Assembly (NCBI RefSeq): GCF_000224145.3
Contig: NW_004190506.2
Location: 677,517-741,516 of the forward strand
DNA: 64,000 bases
Direction of reading: 5' to 3'
DNA from: Ciona intestinalis
Lineage: Eukaryota; Chordata; Ascidiacea; Phlebobranchia; Cionidae
The position numbers and the translations under genes are program-made. Positions 1-19,802 of the stretch are shown here, piece by piece (the first letter of the stretch is position 1; each line of letters opens with the position of its first letter). The notes below the pieces were generated by a model. It searched no databases, had not been told where the DNA came from, and was given only the letters and a program-made list of their open reading frames with translations.

Positions 1-1960
1 GGCATGTATGTTGGGAAACATCGTGCTTATCAGGACATCTTATCCGCACAAATTCTTGCTATCCTGATGTTAAATATGTAGCGGTATTTGCGCAGCTGCC
101 CCTCTGGTATTTATTTGTAAAACGTCCCAAACCTCTGATTTCAAACCAAGTCTAACAGACACGTCAATAGACCCCTAAGAGCTTCATATATGCGGTGTTA
201 TCTAATATAATGTAAATCAGAGACACGCCTTTACATTGGGATAAATAACTTCTTGGTCGTTACGTTCCGACTGACTTACGCCCGTAACGCTTTCTCACTC
301 ATGAATCGTAGCTCACGCCTCTTGTCGCACACCACATCTATAGAAACAAATCTGCGTTGTGTAAGTTGCCACACCTATAGGGATATATCCCTTGTGTTTG
401 TGTATATATAATGCTTCTCTCCTGTCCCAATGGTGGCTGAGAAATGTCGACGAATCATACTTGAATGTCAAGTTAACAAAGGAATCTAGGTGTGTTGTCA
501 TTTGTTACAATTCGTACATATTAAAGCCGTCATATTATTTCACAGCTTTCGAACCCCGGTTACCGCGCAAACTGTTCAAAGCAAGCACGAGATAATAAAA
601 CCTTTTGTTTGAAGATAAAGAACAAATTTTGTCAACACGGCTATTGTCGACGAGCAGTCGCCGATCCGCCCAGCTTATTCAAACAGTCCCTTCTTCCGCC
701 CCAGCCACCACGTATTTATCCCACATAACTACCCTATACAAAGATTTCTACGCATCGCTACTTTCCTAGTTGACCATGATACACAGCAGCAGGCCAAGGA
801 ATCGCGTATATTCGCCAAATTACCACAATTCGCTTCGCTTGGCACACAGCAAACAGAAATCAGCTTTACCACCCAACAGAAATTAAATCCGCAGTTCTAC
901 CGTGTCACAATAGCAGGGGAAGTCTTCGCAACACTGCGTGTGTTTACGATGTCGACATGGTTGCGATCTGCTCAACAGCGGGCCCGTGTTTACGAAACAA
1001 CCCAAATCGCTTTTTCTTCATTCGCTTAAGTGGCCGTTTTACGGTTGTGCCGATCGGCGGTTGTGACGCGTTTTTCCTAAACGGGATTGTGTTTTAGTTC
1101 CGGGTTAAATTTCCTTAACAACGCACACATACAGCACTTTCATTTCAAACTTGCCATACTGTTTCAAAAATCATTTGCTGTTTTAAAAATCAGGTTATTT
1201 CATATCAAAATGTAGTTTCAATTTCAACATAACGTTTAAATTGGGAGCATTTTTTAAAGTCAACCAGCAACGTTTCGTGTTAATAACCACCACAAAGTGA
1301 ATCTTCCAATCCAATCCACTTATCTCTGTTTTCTTATGCCCACTCCGGCGTCTTGCTGAAACCGCACCAAACAATAACTTAAGTCAAACTAATCCTATTA
1401 CTCGGGTTCCTGTTTTGTGGCCTTCTTATCCACAAACCAACGCCCGAGATGTCATTGTGCGGACGGTTAATCGGTTATAATACCTTCTTTAAAAATAATA
1501 AGTTGAAACCATGTATTTTCAATTTGAACGTCCCGGATTTTCCATTTAACTGTTTCTGAGAGTAAATGCCCGGCGCTTTCATTAGTGTAAAATTTGTGGG
1601 CTTTATTAATGCTGTTGCATAACGAATAAACCTTACAAGACCTTAAGTTGACATCGTTACGTAGAAGAAACAGTGCGTGTATTCAACGTATGGACTGTTT
1701 ACTTCGATATTCAGCGACAACAGCTTTACCCATATGTTGATTTAGTGTGTATAGTGCTCGGCCACCTGTCTCGTATTACTCCTTGATGTACTCTAATAAC
1801 ACGATATGCAATACTTCATAAGACGCAAGATCCGTCGTCCAAACCCTAATTACCAGTATACCCGTAGTCACGCGAAAATTAGCGTAGTTCGAATCTCTCT
1901 CCCAAGAGCGTCCATATTTCATGCTTCAACCGATTTAATCAATTTATTTTCCACCAACAG
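1..1960 (+). other. Intron of Groucho copy 1 (no exon seen)
   Basis: No coding exon could be supported here. The first Groucho exon in the window starts at 1961, and the family needs earlier exons for the start and first half of the Q domain, so this stretch is taken as an intron whose 5' exons lie left of the window. The sequence is complex and fairly rich in CpG, with no repeat or RNA gene that I recognise. Short open frames at 313-595 match nothing known to me and are treated as chance. Confidence 0.6.
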
Positions 1961-9724
<7,764 letters not shown>

Positions 9725-10546
9725 TGACTTAACTATTGCTCATAACTAAAAAGTTGTAAGAGCAAACCAAATACCATAAAGTTTCATGCCAATGTTGATT
9801 TAATTGTTCTCGCTCAATGCGCAATAATCTGTACATAGCACACTTGATTTATATTTTATCCTTTGCCCGTTTTAATTTGCTACCAGACGCGTTTTTAATT
9901 TTTACTCTTCACATAATTTTGTTGAACAGCAGCTTTTACTTGTTGTTTCCACTGAGAGCTGTTTACTCTGTGCTACTCCAATTATATTTGCACTCCCAAA
10001 CCACCAATTCCTGCTTGAAACTTGCATTTGTACTAAACATAGGTACATGAATTTTCACATAGTGTTCTGGTCAATAACCAGGTTAACTTGGTACTCAAAC
10101 TTATGAAGATAAAACATGGCAGCAGCTCCTTCAGTATCATATACTAAAATACGAATCTGTTGTTACCGTAGTTGTATGTCTGGGTACTGTTATGTAGTCT
10201 AGCTGTTGTTCCTTGTCGCTCATACGCAATATTAAATATCATTAAAAACAACAACAAAGCAGCCCTGGGTATACAGTTTACTATCTCTATTGGTAAAAAC
10301 TACGCAAAACCTTATATACAATATTATTGATGTTAAAATGTAATGTATACAAGCTGATTGAAACATTACCAAGTGCAAGTTAGTGCAGTTGAACTTCTAA
10401 TTGAATGTTAGTCAAAGTATAAAATACCACAATTGCATATAAAGTGATATTAATTGAAGGATATACTGAAATCTAAATGTTGGTAAAAGTATAAAATATC
10501 ACAATTGCATAAAAATTAAAGGAAATACTAAAATCATCTGGTAGGC
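9725..10546. other. Convergent 3' flanks of Groucho copy 1 and KEN1
   Basis: The space between the Groucho stop (9722-9724) and the KEN1 stop (10547-10549) should hold both 3' UTRs. About 10155-10270 resembles 22970-23060, downstream of KEN3 (shared GTAGTTGTATGTCTGG and CTAGCTGTTGTT-like words), so it belongs to the duplicated KEN unit. A short direct repeat lies at about 10425-10535: AAAGTATAAAATA followed by CACAATTGCATA occurs twice. No clear polyadenylation site was assigned. Confidence 0.5.
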
Positions 10547-13500
10547 TTATACTGCGCCATCTTTCTTTGGATCCTGGATTTTTGATTTCACCTTTGTTAA
10601 GTCAATTCTATAAAATACAATCATTTTTACTTACTAGCCCAGTAGACATGTTTCTAAATTGCAAATACTAAACAACAGAAGTGTTCCAGATAAAAAAACA
10701 ACACTCCATACCAATTAATTAATAAAAAAAATATTATTGTTATAATATAAACATCAGAAATACTTAGTGCAATGTGCTAATATTAAAAGAACTTATAAAT
10801 TATGATTAATGTTATATGAAAACATACTTGGCCAGTTCTCCAAACTTATCTTGGAAGTTTGCATCCGTGACCAGTTTATAGTAGAGATCACGCAATATAT
10901 CAGGGTATGCCGAAGTCAACATTCGTAATCTATCTTCGATTTTCTTAGGAAGCTTATCCTTTTCTTCTTTTTTCAAATGTGCGAAACAATCATTCCAATG
11001 TTCCAGCTATAAATTTACAACCCCGGTAATTGTAAAAATATATAGTGATTCATAAAATGAGTTTAACTTACAGTGTTCCTTACAAACCTAACATAGGTTT
11101 GAACATTCTTGTAATCCATTTCTCGAAGCTCCCCGGTTTGTTTGTTCGGCTTTCCTTGATACTTCGGGATGTGCGCTAACTTAAGATTATCTCTTTTCAT
11201 GTTTTCCCTCAACTCATTCAATGATGCCAAAAAACGGCCACCGTCTGATTTCACATTACTTTTATCATACACCATGATAATAGCATTGGCAGCCTGAATT
11301 AAATGGGAAAAAATAATAAAATTAAAATAATTCTGTATTGCGGGTAACAAAATGATATTACCCTGTAAAAGGAGTCTTTTTTTTCAGCATTCCAAAAGTA
11401 AGGATGAATTTCAACCTCTTCAATTGTTGGTCTGTCCTCAGGAAGCTTTTGTATCATTCTTAAAACCAAATCTCTTGCCAGAACTTCATCCTCTTTGTTG
11501 TCTTTACACATCATATCCCAGTTAAAGTACATATTAGTATGTTAGTAAGTATTATTATATTAACCTTACCTAAAACCAATCCTTTCAGAGAGGGCTGCTC
11601 CATATATTCTTCTATATGAAATGCAATTGCATTTTCTTTGGCTCCAAATGGATGTTTTCCCTTTGTTAATACATAATAAAACAACAACCCCAGTGAGAAC
11701 ATGTCGGTTGCCTTTGTCTAATATAATATTGTGGTATGAACAGAAGTTATTTAATTTAAATATACAACAACTACTGGTTTAAAAGAAGTTTGATTATGGT
11801 GCTCTGGTGACATATAACTCCTTGTGCCCACAACATCACAAGTTGATGCGCAAGATCTGTCAGGATCTATTTTTTTGCTCAAGCCAAAGTCAATGATCTT
11901 TAAAACATAACGGAACTTTCCAGCTTTTATACTATCTTCTTTAAACATAAAGTTGCTTGGTTTAATGTCCATATGCACTGCAATACAAATTAAAAAATTC
12001 TGTGAATACAGAACCATATTATCAAAACTGTTAAGGTAGTCACACTTACAAATGTTATGCCCATGCAAATGTTTGATTCCTTTAACTGCTGCACGCAATA
12101 TTTCCTTTGGATCTGGACATTGTTTCACAACCGCTTCATTTACTTCCTTATAATCCTTACGAATAAGCTGTCAGATTGTTAAACAAAGGTAGTATTACAT
12201 AAACATTTATTGACTTAGATAGCCACATTTAGCACTAAGGTAATACTTTACATTTACACAATGATTTACTGACACAGTGTAAAGTGAGTACCAGTAAACA
12301 CCTTACCGATTCTAATGTGAAATCACACAACTCCATATACAGAGTAACATAGCCATCTTCCTGAAACAGTATTTATAAATAAAAACAAACCTTCATCTAG
12401 GATAAACATAACAAAAAAGACATATTACTAGAAACAAAATAACCAAATAGATGAGAAATAATGGTATCGTTACGAATAGATGACAATGACTTATACTTAC
12501 CAGTACATGTCTCTCATAACCAGCAATGTTTTCATGGTTACTGTGATTTGCCGCATGTTCGATTTCGGTTTTAAAATCGGGAAAAGAACTTATATTCATC
12601 CGTTTAGCAGCCATGTATTTATAACCTGATTTGCCAATTTTTTCTTTATATCTGTAGGAAAGTTAGAAACATAAAATACACATTCCAGTTCATCTATTTT
12701 GCTATTAAGTGACTACTGATTTAACTTACTTACCGGCATTTGTTGATAACTGAACCTCCAGAACCTCTCTTTAAAATACCTAAATCTTCGATATCCAACT
12801 TGCTCCCGCCCTTTTTTTCATTTATTTTTTCAAGAGTGTGTTGGTATATCTAAAATTGTGTACATTTTATTCTATTGAAACTATGTCACGTTATTTAATT
12901 TGCTGTACTGTATATGAAATAAGTTTCTCTGAAAAACATTCAAGCTGTTGCAACAAGTTTGATTCCTTAAACAACCACTACTTTTTTAAGTATCATTTTT
13001 ATGAACTCAACAATTATAGGCATTTACTTTAACGAAATTTATTTTGGTGAATAATATGAGTAAAAGGGATTAAGGATTGGGGAGTATGAATAATGGTGTC
13101 AAAGGTTTTCTTAACCGTAGTGTTGATTTTCAGAATAAATTTATGGAAACCACAGAAATATACAGCGGCACAGGCACACAGCCTATAGTGTCAAAAGTTA
13201 ATACCACATCTATTTTTTCTTCAGTTTCAGGTAGTTTAGAACTTGATACTTCTTCACTTGCATCTGATGAAACAGGTTCTAGGAGTGTTAAAACATCAAG
13301 TTGTGGTACATTTGAAGGATCAAAAGTTGGCTGTCTATGAACTCCACCGGTCTAAAAAAAAAACTGTGAATACATATCAAATGATTCCAAAATATCAATT
13401 GATGTTAAACAAACTTGCATTTAGCAGAAGTAGCACTTACCGCCTCATTACGTGGACACTCTTTTTGTACTTTTTGTGAAAACTGGGGTGCTGAAACAAG

Positions 13501-14331
13501 TTTTTGGGGTGTTGAAACAAATTGTGGTGCATGTGAATGATTAGAAGTTAGCTGTCTATGAACTCCACCGGTCTGAAAAAATATGAGAAGACAAAATATT
13601 CCGAAATATCAATTGATGTTAAACAGCATCAAACGTGCATTTGGCATAAGTAATACTTACTGCCTCATTACGTAAACCTACCTCTTTTCCCACTTCTTGT
13701 GCAAACAGGAGTGTTGAAACAAGTTTTACGCCTGTTAAATCAAGTTCCGAGGATGTTGAAACAAGTTGTGGTGCATTTGAGTGATTAGAAGTTAGTTGTC
13801 TATGAACTCCAGCGGTCTGAAAAAAATATGAGAAGACATATTAAAATATTCCGAAATATCAATTGATGTTAAACAGCATCAAATTTGCATTTAGCATAAG
13901 TAGCACTTACCTCATCATTACATGCTCTTTCCTCTCTTTGCACTTCTAGAGAAAAACAGCGAGAACTAAAAGAACAGATTTGTTATTTATAATATTTATA
14001 CAAAAAGGGAACCTTTTTAAATCTCTTTTGACAGGTTCCTATTTGAAGATAAGCGAAAAAAGCAATCTCTGGGCCAAACAATTCAGGTGACATAGTTTTC
14101 AAGATTTAAAAATCGGTTGAACACAACATTTTTAAATGGTTTAAAATAAGAAAATATGTGCTCAGATGTTTTAATTCTCTTATCCGACTTTATATTTCAA
14201 AACAATATTTTGACACAAACGCCCAAGAAACATATACTACGTATATCAGTAAAACCCATTAAATGGAATAACCAAGGTACTTACTCTTCCGGTGAGCTGT
14301 CTTTATCCATAAAAGCTTTGGTACTCGTCAT
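10547..14331 (-). CDS. KEN1: protein kinase with KEN-type ribonuclease domain
   Basis: Predicted Ser/Thr kinase fused to an IRE1/RNase L-like KEN ribonuclease domain. It starts at 14331 (MTSTKAFMDKDSSPEE). About 15 exons run down to the stop at 10547. Visible kinase parts are the Gly loop (KRGSGGSVINKCR), beta-3 Lys (MAAKRMN), catalytic HMDIKPSNF, IIDFGLSK and VVGTRSYMSPEH. After the kinase lobe come DRPTIEEVEIHPYFW and the KEN part (YKNVQTYVRFVRN then LEHW), keeping the Arg-Asn and His pattern of the IRE1/RNase L nuclease site. The C-terminus is IDLTKVKSKIQDPKKDGAV. There is no signal peptide, membrane helix or ankyrin repeat; the N-terminus is a short low-complexity part built from a triplicated exon (13.1-13.9 kb). 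In RNase L and IRE1, dimerisation of the kinase-like domain activates RNA cleavage; that mechanism here is inference, as is an immune or stress role. Confidence 0.88.
13100..13925 (-). repeat. Triplicated exon-intron unit in KEN1
   Basis: Three tandem copies of one exon and its intron. The exons begin TGGVHRQPTFDPSN (about 13352 downward), TGGVHRQLTSNHSH (about 13575) and TAGVHRQLTSNHSN (about 13816). The intron word AATATCAATTGATGTTAAAC recurs at about 13393, 13604 and 13855, each time followed by a CATTTAGCA/GGCATAAGTA-like stretch and a splice donor. Spacings are roughly 210 and 250 bases. The repeat lengthens the Ser/Thr-rich N-terminal part of KEN1; KEN2 and KEN3 show no such repeat. Confidence 0.85.
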
Positions 14332-14530
14332 TTAAGTTAGCAATGTTGCACTTGTACCGTAACTAAGTAATGCGAAATTATCTTACCTTAATACTCTGTT
14401 TAAAGCTTAGCCTGTTTCACCAACTAACAAAACGTCTCGGGTAAATTCATGAGTTTGCCAATCTACGTTGCCTTTTTCCTATCCATTTCGTGTTAGTGTA
14501 CTATGGTGGAGGTGTGGAGAAATTGCGTAT

Positions 14531-14538
14531 ATGCAAAT
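14531..14538 (-). promoter_or_regulatory. Octamer ATTTGCAT upstream of KEN1
   Basis: A perfect POU-type octamer about 200 bases upstream of the KEN1 start codon. The same word stands about 170 bases upstream of the start codons of KEN2 (19795-19802) and KEN3 (26346-26353). The KEN1 flank is otherwise well diverged from the other two, so retention of the octamer suggests function. Confidence 0.5.
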
Positions 14539-14683
14539 GACGGTTCGAGTTGCTGCATGGCAGATGACGAGTGAATTTCGGTCACGCAAAGTACTTGTGT
14601 AGTCGATTTTAAAAGCACGAGTACTTTTCCCAGCGTTTTAAAAGTTAATTTTAGACATGGCCGAGTTTGTTTTGTTTAATCAT

Positions 14684-14876
14684 ATAGTAGGGTGGGGAAG
14701 ATGGGACACCTTTTTATTCTATTTTCTTGTCCCATTTGGTAGTAAACAAAGAACATTCAAAGAATTATTAAACCGTATCTTCACGACTTCCACAGACTGC
14801 TGTTAATTGTTTAAAAGACGATCAGGATATTTGGATACTATGTGCTAAAAGTGTCCCATCTTCCCCCNATAGTACT
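14684..14876. mobile_element. Palindromic MITE, about 190 bp (copy 1)
   Basis: The ends are inverted copies: TAGGGTGGGGAAGATGGGAC at the left and GTCCCATCTTCCCCC at the right, flanked by TATAGTA-like words. The interior contains a Tc/MITE-style AT-rich body (TAGTAAACAAAGAACATTCA). It has no coding capacity. At least seven related copies or pieces occur in this window. It may correspond to the MITE family described from Ciona, but that assignment is from memory. One ambiguous base (n) lies at 14867. Confidence 0.8.
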
Positions 14877-15124
14877 ATACAACGTAAATTTAAAGTCCAA
14901 ATTCGTTACCAGCTGTTGCTGATACACATTGCTTTGAATCAATCATTATCTCATTCGAAGGGTGTTTCTTTGGAATTTACAGGTTTAATTATAAGAATCG
15001 CTAATGACTAATGACCCAATAACAATTTCTTCTATGACAGTGACATGTCTATAACTTAAACATATAATTTTGCGCACAGTTATACTTCGTTTATAGTCTA
15101 TAGTTGCGCAGTGTTTCAGTCTAG

Positions 15125-15650
15125 TGATCTGAATTTTTGTGGTTGCAAATAGATTACACAACTAGGCATAGAATCCTTCACGATTGTGTTTCACCACTTC
15201 TATCATCCTTTGAGGATTGTCGAAATAAGGATTAATATTACAACCCTTTCTTTCAGAACAATCGGTTTGCTACAGCGAGGTGTAACGTAGACAATTGTTC
15301 CGTCCACCTATCAATGGCATGGTAGCGTGACGCCAGCGCAGCATTGTGTTGATCAATTCAAGGGCATGATCAAAAACAGACTTTCCACTTTACTTGTATT
15401 TACATTAGGTTCCTAGTAAAAACGTTTTTGTTATAAATTCAAATTGGAAAATAGTTCATGATCAATTAAAAATGTATGTACAGAACAGTTCAGTATGCTT
15501 ATATCGATGTTTAAAGTTAGAAATGACTAATCTGCCTTTAAATAATGATTAACGAACTCCTACACATTAACACAATAGCAACGTAATGTCTGACTCATAC
15601 CTTTGATATAAACGGAATTCTATTTTTTACAAGACAAAAGTATTGAGTAG
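15125..15650 (-). pseudogene. CSN2 3'-end fragment a
   Basis: Partial copy of the last exons of CSN2, upstream of KEN1. The end of the last exon is well preserved (AALASRYHAIDRWTEQLS, then TLHLAVANRLF and stop near 15261), followed by the same 3' flank as the intact gene. The start of that exon and part of the next intron are missing, and the more 5' exon around 15580-15640 is decayed. Compared with the intact locus about 200 bases are absent internally. There is no promoter or start, so it cannot make CSN2; it marks an old duplication of a KEN gene with its upstream flank. Confidence 0.85.
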
Positions 15651-15794
15651 GCTATAGTATGTTAGTCACTACACTGTTATTATTATATTAAGCTTATAAC
15701 CTAGATTTGATTTTTCTAATTTTTGTATTTTACAATTTAATGTGAAATTTTATTTTCTTTGGTACCAAAATTGATATTTTCATTAGTTAATATT

Positions 15795-15945
15795 AGGCTA
15801 CATAGTAAAACAACAACCCCAATAAAAATATGTCCTCTTGGGGATTCTTTACATTAAATACTGGGATGGATAAAAAGGTATCCATAGTTTAATTATACAA
15901 TAACTAACTGTTTTAATAGAGTTGTGCGCTGAAGCGAGTGCAACC
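15795..15945 (-). pseudogene. Decayed KEN kinase exon fragment
   Basis: Read on the minus strand, 15798-15838 encodes an IFLLGLLFYYV-like stretch next to GAGGACATAT. It matches the exon encoding TDMFSLGLLFYYV in KEN1 (about 11660-11716) and its KEN2 and KEN3 counterparts. The adjoining intron and the start of the next upstream exon (TATACAATAACTAACTGTTTTAA against ATAATTACTGGTTTAA in KEN3) can also be followed to about 15945. Nothing else of a kinase gene is recognisable between this piece and KEN2, so it is a remnant, probably a duplication breakpoint. Confidence 0.7.
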
Positions 15946-16301
15946 GGTATATAAATAAACTACAGATTTATTACAGTTGTTTTAAATTTGAAATTCACAA
16001 GTACATGAACAGAAGATTCAGTGTAACTGTTGCTCTTGGATGCTTATATGCAACTATTCATTAATATTTAAAAATGAATAACAACAGCGGAATTATGATT
16101 ATAAAACCTACAAAAAATAGTTTAACAAACTGTACATAATGGCTAAAAAACAATTGAACTCTTAAATATTTAAAAGAAATGAAAAAAATTTATAGTTGCA
16201 TATTTAAACCGCACAAAAAAAACTCATTTAAAAGTATGGAGTTAAACTCATATTTGATCAAAATGTCACGATTGCATTTGATGATAATATAGAAGCACAA
16301 A
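15946..16301 (-). other. 3' flank of KEN2
   Basis: AT-rich sequence downstream of the KEN2 stop. The part next to the stop (about 16200-16300, with ACTCATATTTGATC) is alike in the KEN3 3' flank (about 23200-23263), so it belongs to the duplicated unit. No gene seen. Confidence 0.5.
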
Positions 16302-19300
16302 TCATGCTGTGGCTTTTACTTTTGGTTCATGAACATTTGATTTCACCTTTAGCAGGTCAATTCTATAAAGTAAAACATTTTCCTTAGGTTACCATAATAA
16401 AACTTCTTAATCCTACTTTACAGCACAAAGCATATACATGACAACACATAACTTCTAACACATACTGGTACCGCTGCATGAACAGTTTTTTATTCATCAG
16501 AATAGTTTTATGGGTAGTACTTAACAAGTTAAATAGCCTAAACCAAAGACCCAAACAGCTTTAATTTTAACATTATATTAACATACTTGGCATCTTTTTT
16601 AAATGCATCTCTGAAACTCTCCTCTATGTGTAGTAAGTAATAGAGATGATGCAAAAGTTGTGGGTAGGGCTTTGTCAGCTTTGGTAGTCTTATTTCAACA
16701 TCGTCAGTAAGATATTCACGCAAGGCTTCTCTTTGTTCTTTTAGTCCTGGAGGGTGTGAATCATGGGGCCGACAATGTTCAAGCTAAAATTACATAATAT
16801 AAAATGGTGCTTTCTAGTCATTTACTGCCCAGTAGTTAAATTAGAACAAAAGTTACAGACAAACTAATAAATTTTTTTAATTATTACCAGGTTTCGTAAA
16901 AAGGGAATGTATTCCTGTACATTGCTGTAACCTTTGGAATCTTGATGTTCACCAGTTTTTTTATCTTTAGCCGGTAACTTAAGTTTTACAGGAAGATTAA
17001 GGTCCTCTACATTCATTTGCCCTATTCCTTCATTCAAGGATTTCAAAAATTTTGCATCAGCGGAACGTTTTTGTACAACATCATTTGCAGCCTGAATAAA
17101 AATTCATTTAACAATTAATTTCTTTGTAAAATAACATTACACATTATAATATTAAACTCATAAATGGTAACCACAAAAAAGCATGTAGGTAACAACTAAC
17201 AAGTGTTTACTTTGTAAAAATATTGCTTTGTGTGAGCGCTCCAAAAGTAAGGATGTATTTCAACTTCTTCAATAGTTGGTCGATTTTCAGGATGCTTTTG
17301 TATCATTCTTAACACCAAATCTCTTGCCAGAACTTCATCTTCCATGTTGTCCTCTGAGAAAAGTTCACTTTGTGATGACATGTCCGGCGCCATAGCACAG
17401 TTGGTTAGTACGCATGCCTCTAATCCAGGGGTAATGGATTCAAGGCTACTCGCTGTTACTATTGTAGGCACATGTGTCCTTGGATAAGACACTTAACGGC
17501 AATTGCTCATACCTAGTGGACTGGTAGTGGTTACTAAAGGGTTGTCGAAATTGTCAGCCATACAGAAAAAATGCAACAGTCAACCACAAAGTTACATTCG
17601 TGGTTAACTCGTAAGTAGGTACAAGGTGCGTGAAACAGAACACTCATTTGATAACTACTATCATTTTCCGGCCAGGCAATGATAAAGCAAGTTGCATTAT
17701 TTCTCCACATTTAATACAATGTTATTTTATAGCATAATCTTACCAATATTCAGTGCTTCTAGGGGTGGGTGCTCTGTATAATGTTTTATCTTGTATGCAA
17801 TATCAGTTTCATCTTCACCAAATGGGTGTTTTCCATTTGTTAGTACGTAATAAAACAACAGTCCCAGTGAAAATATATCCGTTGCTTTGGTCTATAAAAA
17901 CAATAAAGAAATAATATTGGAGTTTGCTTGTTTTAAGTATACAAGATTGCAATACCAGTTTAACTTCCTTTTCATATTGTTCTGGTGCCATGTAACTTTT
18001 CGTGCCAAGAGCATCCCGAGGAAGAAATGTGGACCTGTCTGCATCTAGTTCTTTGCTTAAGCCAAAGTCAATAAGCTTGAGAACATAGCAGTTTTTATCG
18101 TAACTCTCACAATGCTTTTTGAATAAAAAATTGCTTGGCTTTATGTCCCGATGCACTGTAAGTAATGTAAAATAGTAAGTGGTAAGTGGGATACTCTTTC
18201 TGTTATGACTCACAAACTCTGTGCCCATGTAAGTATTTGATGCCTTGGATTGCTTGCTCAAGAATTTGCTTTGGAGAAGGCTGATGACATGATACCTCCA
18301 CATTTGCTTCTTTGCTGATGAACTAACCCATCATAGTACAAATATTGCACAAATTAAAAGCATGTCAGCCCATGATATATATATAAAAGTGTTCAACTCA
18401 CCGCATCAAGTGAAAAATCACACAGTTCAGTAAAGAGAACAACGCTGTCTTTTTCCTAAAAAAATACATTTAAAACAAAAGTTTACCACATGTTATATTG
18501 CAGGTGATATAACCCAAAAGGTAGCAAAGTAAAAGTTACCAATCGTTTTTACAACAGAACATCAACATGCAAATAATAGTATTACACACCCATGAGTGTG
18601 ACTCATATCGAGCAATGTTAACATGATCACTGAACTTTGCAACTATTTCAACTTCATTTTGGAAATCAGGATAATAAGCTTTAATCATTCTTTTACCAGC
18701 CACCTGCTTACATTCTGGTTGGTTTGAACTACAAATTCCAAATCCCGATTTATAGCTGTAAAAAATATATTTACAGAATTTTTTATTATACACTTGGCTT
18801 CTTTATATTATGTAGCCTATTTCATTGTCATGCACATTTATTTTAACTTATTTACCGATACTTGCCGACAATGGAACCTTCAGAACCCTTCTTTAAATTA
18901 GATACAAATTCAATGTCTAGGCCTACAGTATCATTTGTGTAGCTTTCTGATTGTCTTGAAGTTCTTCGTACAACAACAGCATGCAACTAAAATAAAATAA
19001 TAAAAAATAAATTATTTTTCCTAACTTGATTTTAGTTAAGGTAGCCAAAGACAATTTTGTACTAAAAGAAATACCTCAGCTACTTGTTTTTGCCAATGAA
19101 CATTATGTTCTGGAGATTTACAAAATGAATTTTCACAATCATCATCACATGTATCTGTTGTAGGTACTTCAGAGATGGTCATTCCAAAATTAGTTGTGTC
19201 AGAACAACATGCTCTGTTTGATTCTGATCGAAACGCCTGTTCCGACTAAAAGGAAGTTTTTCGTTTAATAATACAGCAATCAAGTAAATAAGGGCTAGTT

Positions 19301-19624
19301 AGCATTTACCCGATCATGTTCATCTTGTGTTTCTTGTCGCACTGGAATTGTTGATGAAAAAAAAGATACCAAACCACGACGCCTGTCTAAGCTGTCTTGT
19401 TGTGGTAGAACTATTGAGGCAACATGCTCTTCCGTGCGATTCCTTAATACAAGTTTTGTAAGCAAGTGGTACACTTAGAAATTCATTTTACTTAATTTAT
19501 CAACTACAGTTTCTGAATTTTTAATAATTCATCACCAAGGCAGTCCCGTGGCTTAAATTTAAAGTTACAATACTCACACGTCCGAATCGTTGCCTTCTTC
19601 CATGAAAGCCTTGTTAGATGTCAT
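16302..19624 (-). CDS. KEN2: protein kinase with KEN-type ribonuclease domain
   Basis: Second complete member of the array; it starts MTSNKAFMEEGNDSD at 19624 and stops at 16302. N-terminal exons at about 19326-19447 and 19078-19246 are polar and unlike KEN1. The kinase begins NLKKGSEGSIVGKYR and continues with VAGKRMI, VHRDIKPSNFLF, LIDFGLSKEL and GTKSYMAPEQ. Here the HRD motif is the classical form, unlike HMD in KEN1 and KEN3. The C-lobe exon carries EDEVLARDLVLRM and HPENRPTIEEVEIHPYFW; the KEN part has YSNVQEYIPFLRNL followed by LEHCRPHD, and the C-terminus is IDLLKVKSNVHEPKVKATA. A SINE sits in the intron just upstream of the EDNMEDEV exon. No sensor domain, signal peptide or membrane helix is visible. 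Kinase and KEN assignment is firm; RNase activity and biological role are inferred from the family. Confidence 0.88.
17380..17700 (+). mobile_element. tRNA-related SINE in a KEN2 intron
   Basis: Starts with a tRNA-like part: TAGCACAGTTGG fits the pol III A box and GGATTCAAGGC resembles a B box. A body with CCTTGGATAAGACACTTAA follows, and the tail region contains CCGGCCAGGCAATGATAAAG. Related body sequence occurs at about 52440-52590 and 61777-61940, and a related tail at 21351-21390. The left end abuts the splice acceptor of the KEN2 exon that starts near 17365. Confidence 0.7.
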
Positions 19625-19794
19625 CTAATTACCACTGTAGATTGACATAAAGCTGAACTAAAATTAACACCAACACCCTAACTTACAAAGCTTGGCAGCG
19701 AAAAAATACAAGCACCGTCAGGTTGCTTACCTACCTTGCCTTTCTCTTTGGCAACTGTACTGTACAAACGGAGCTTACGCGTACGTCAGACTGT

Positions 19795-19802
19795 ATGCAA
19801 AT
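19795..19802 (-). promoter_or_regulatory. Octamer ATTTGCAT upstream of KEN2
   Basis: Perfect octamer about 170 bases upstream of the KEN2 start codon; a TATTTATA word lies about 40 bases further upstream (19840-19847, minus strand). The same arrangement is present before KEN3. Confidence 0.5.
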
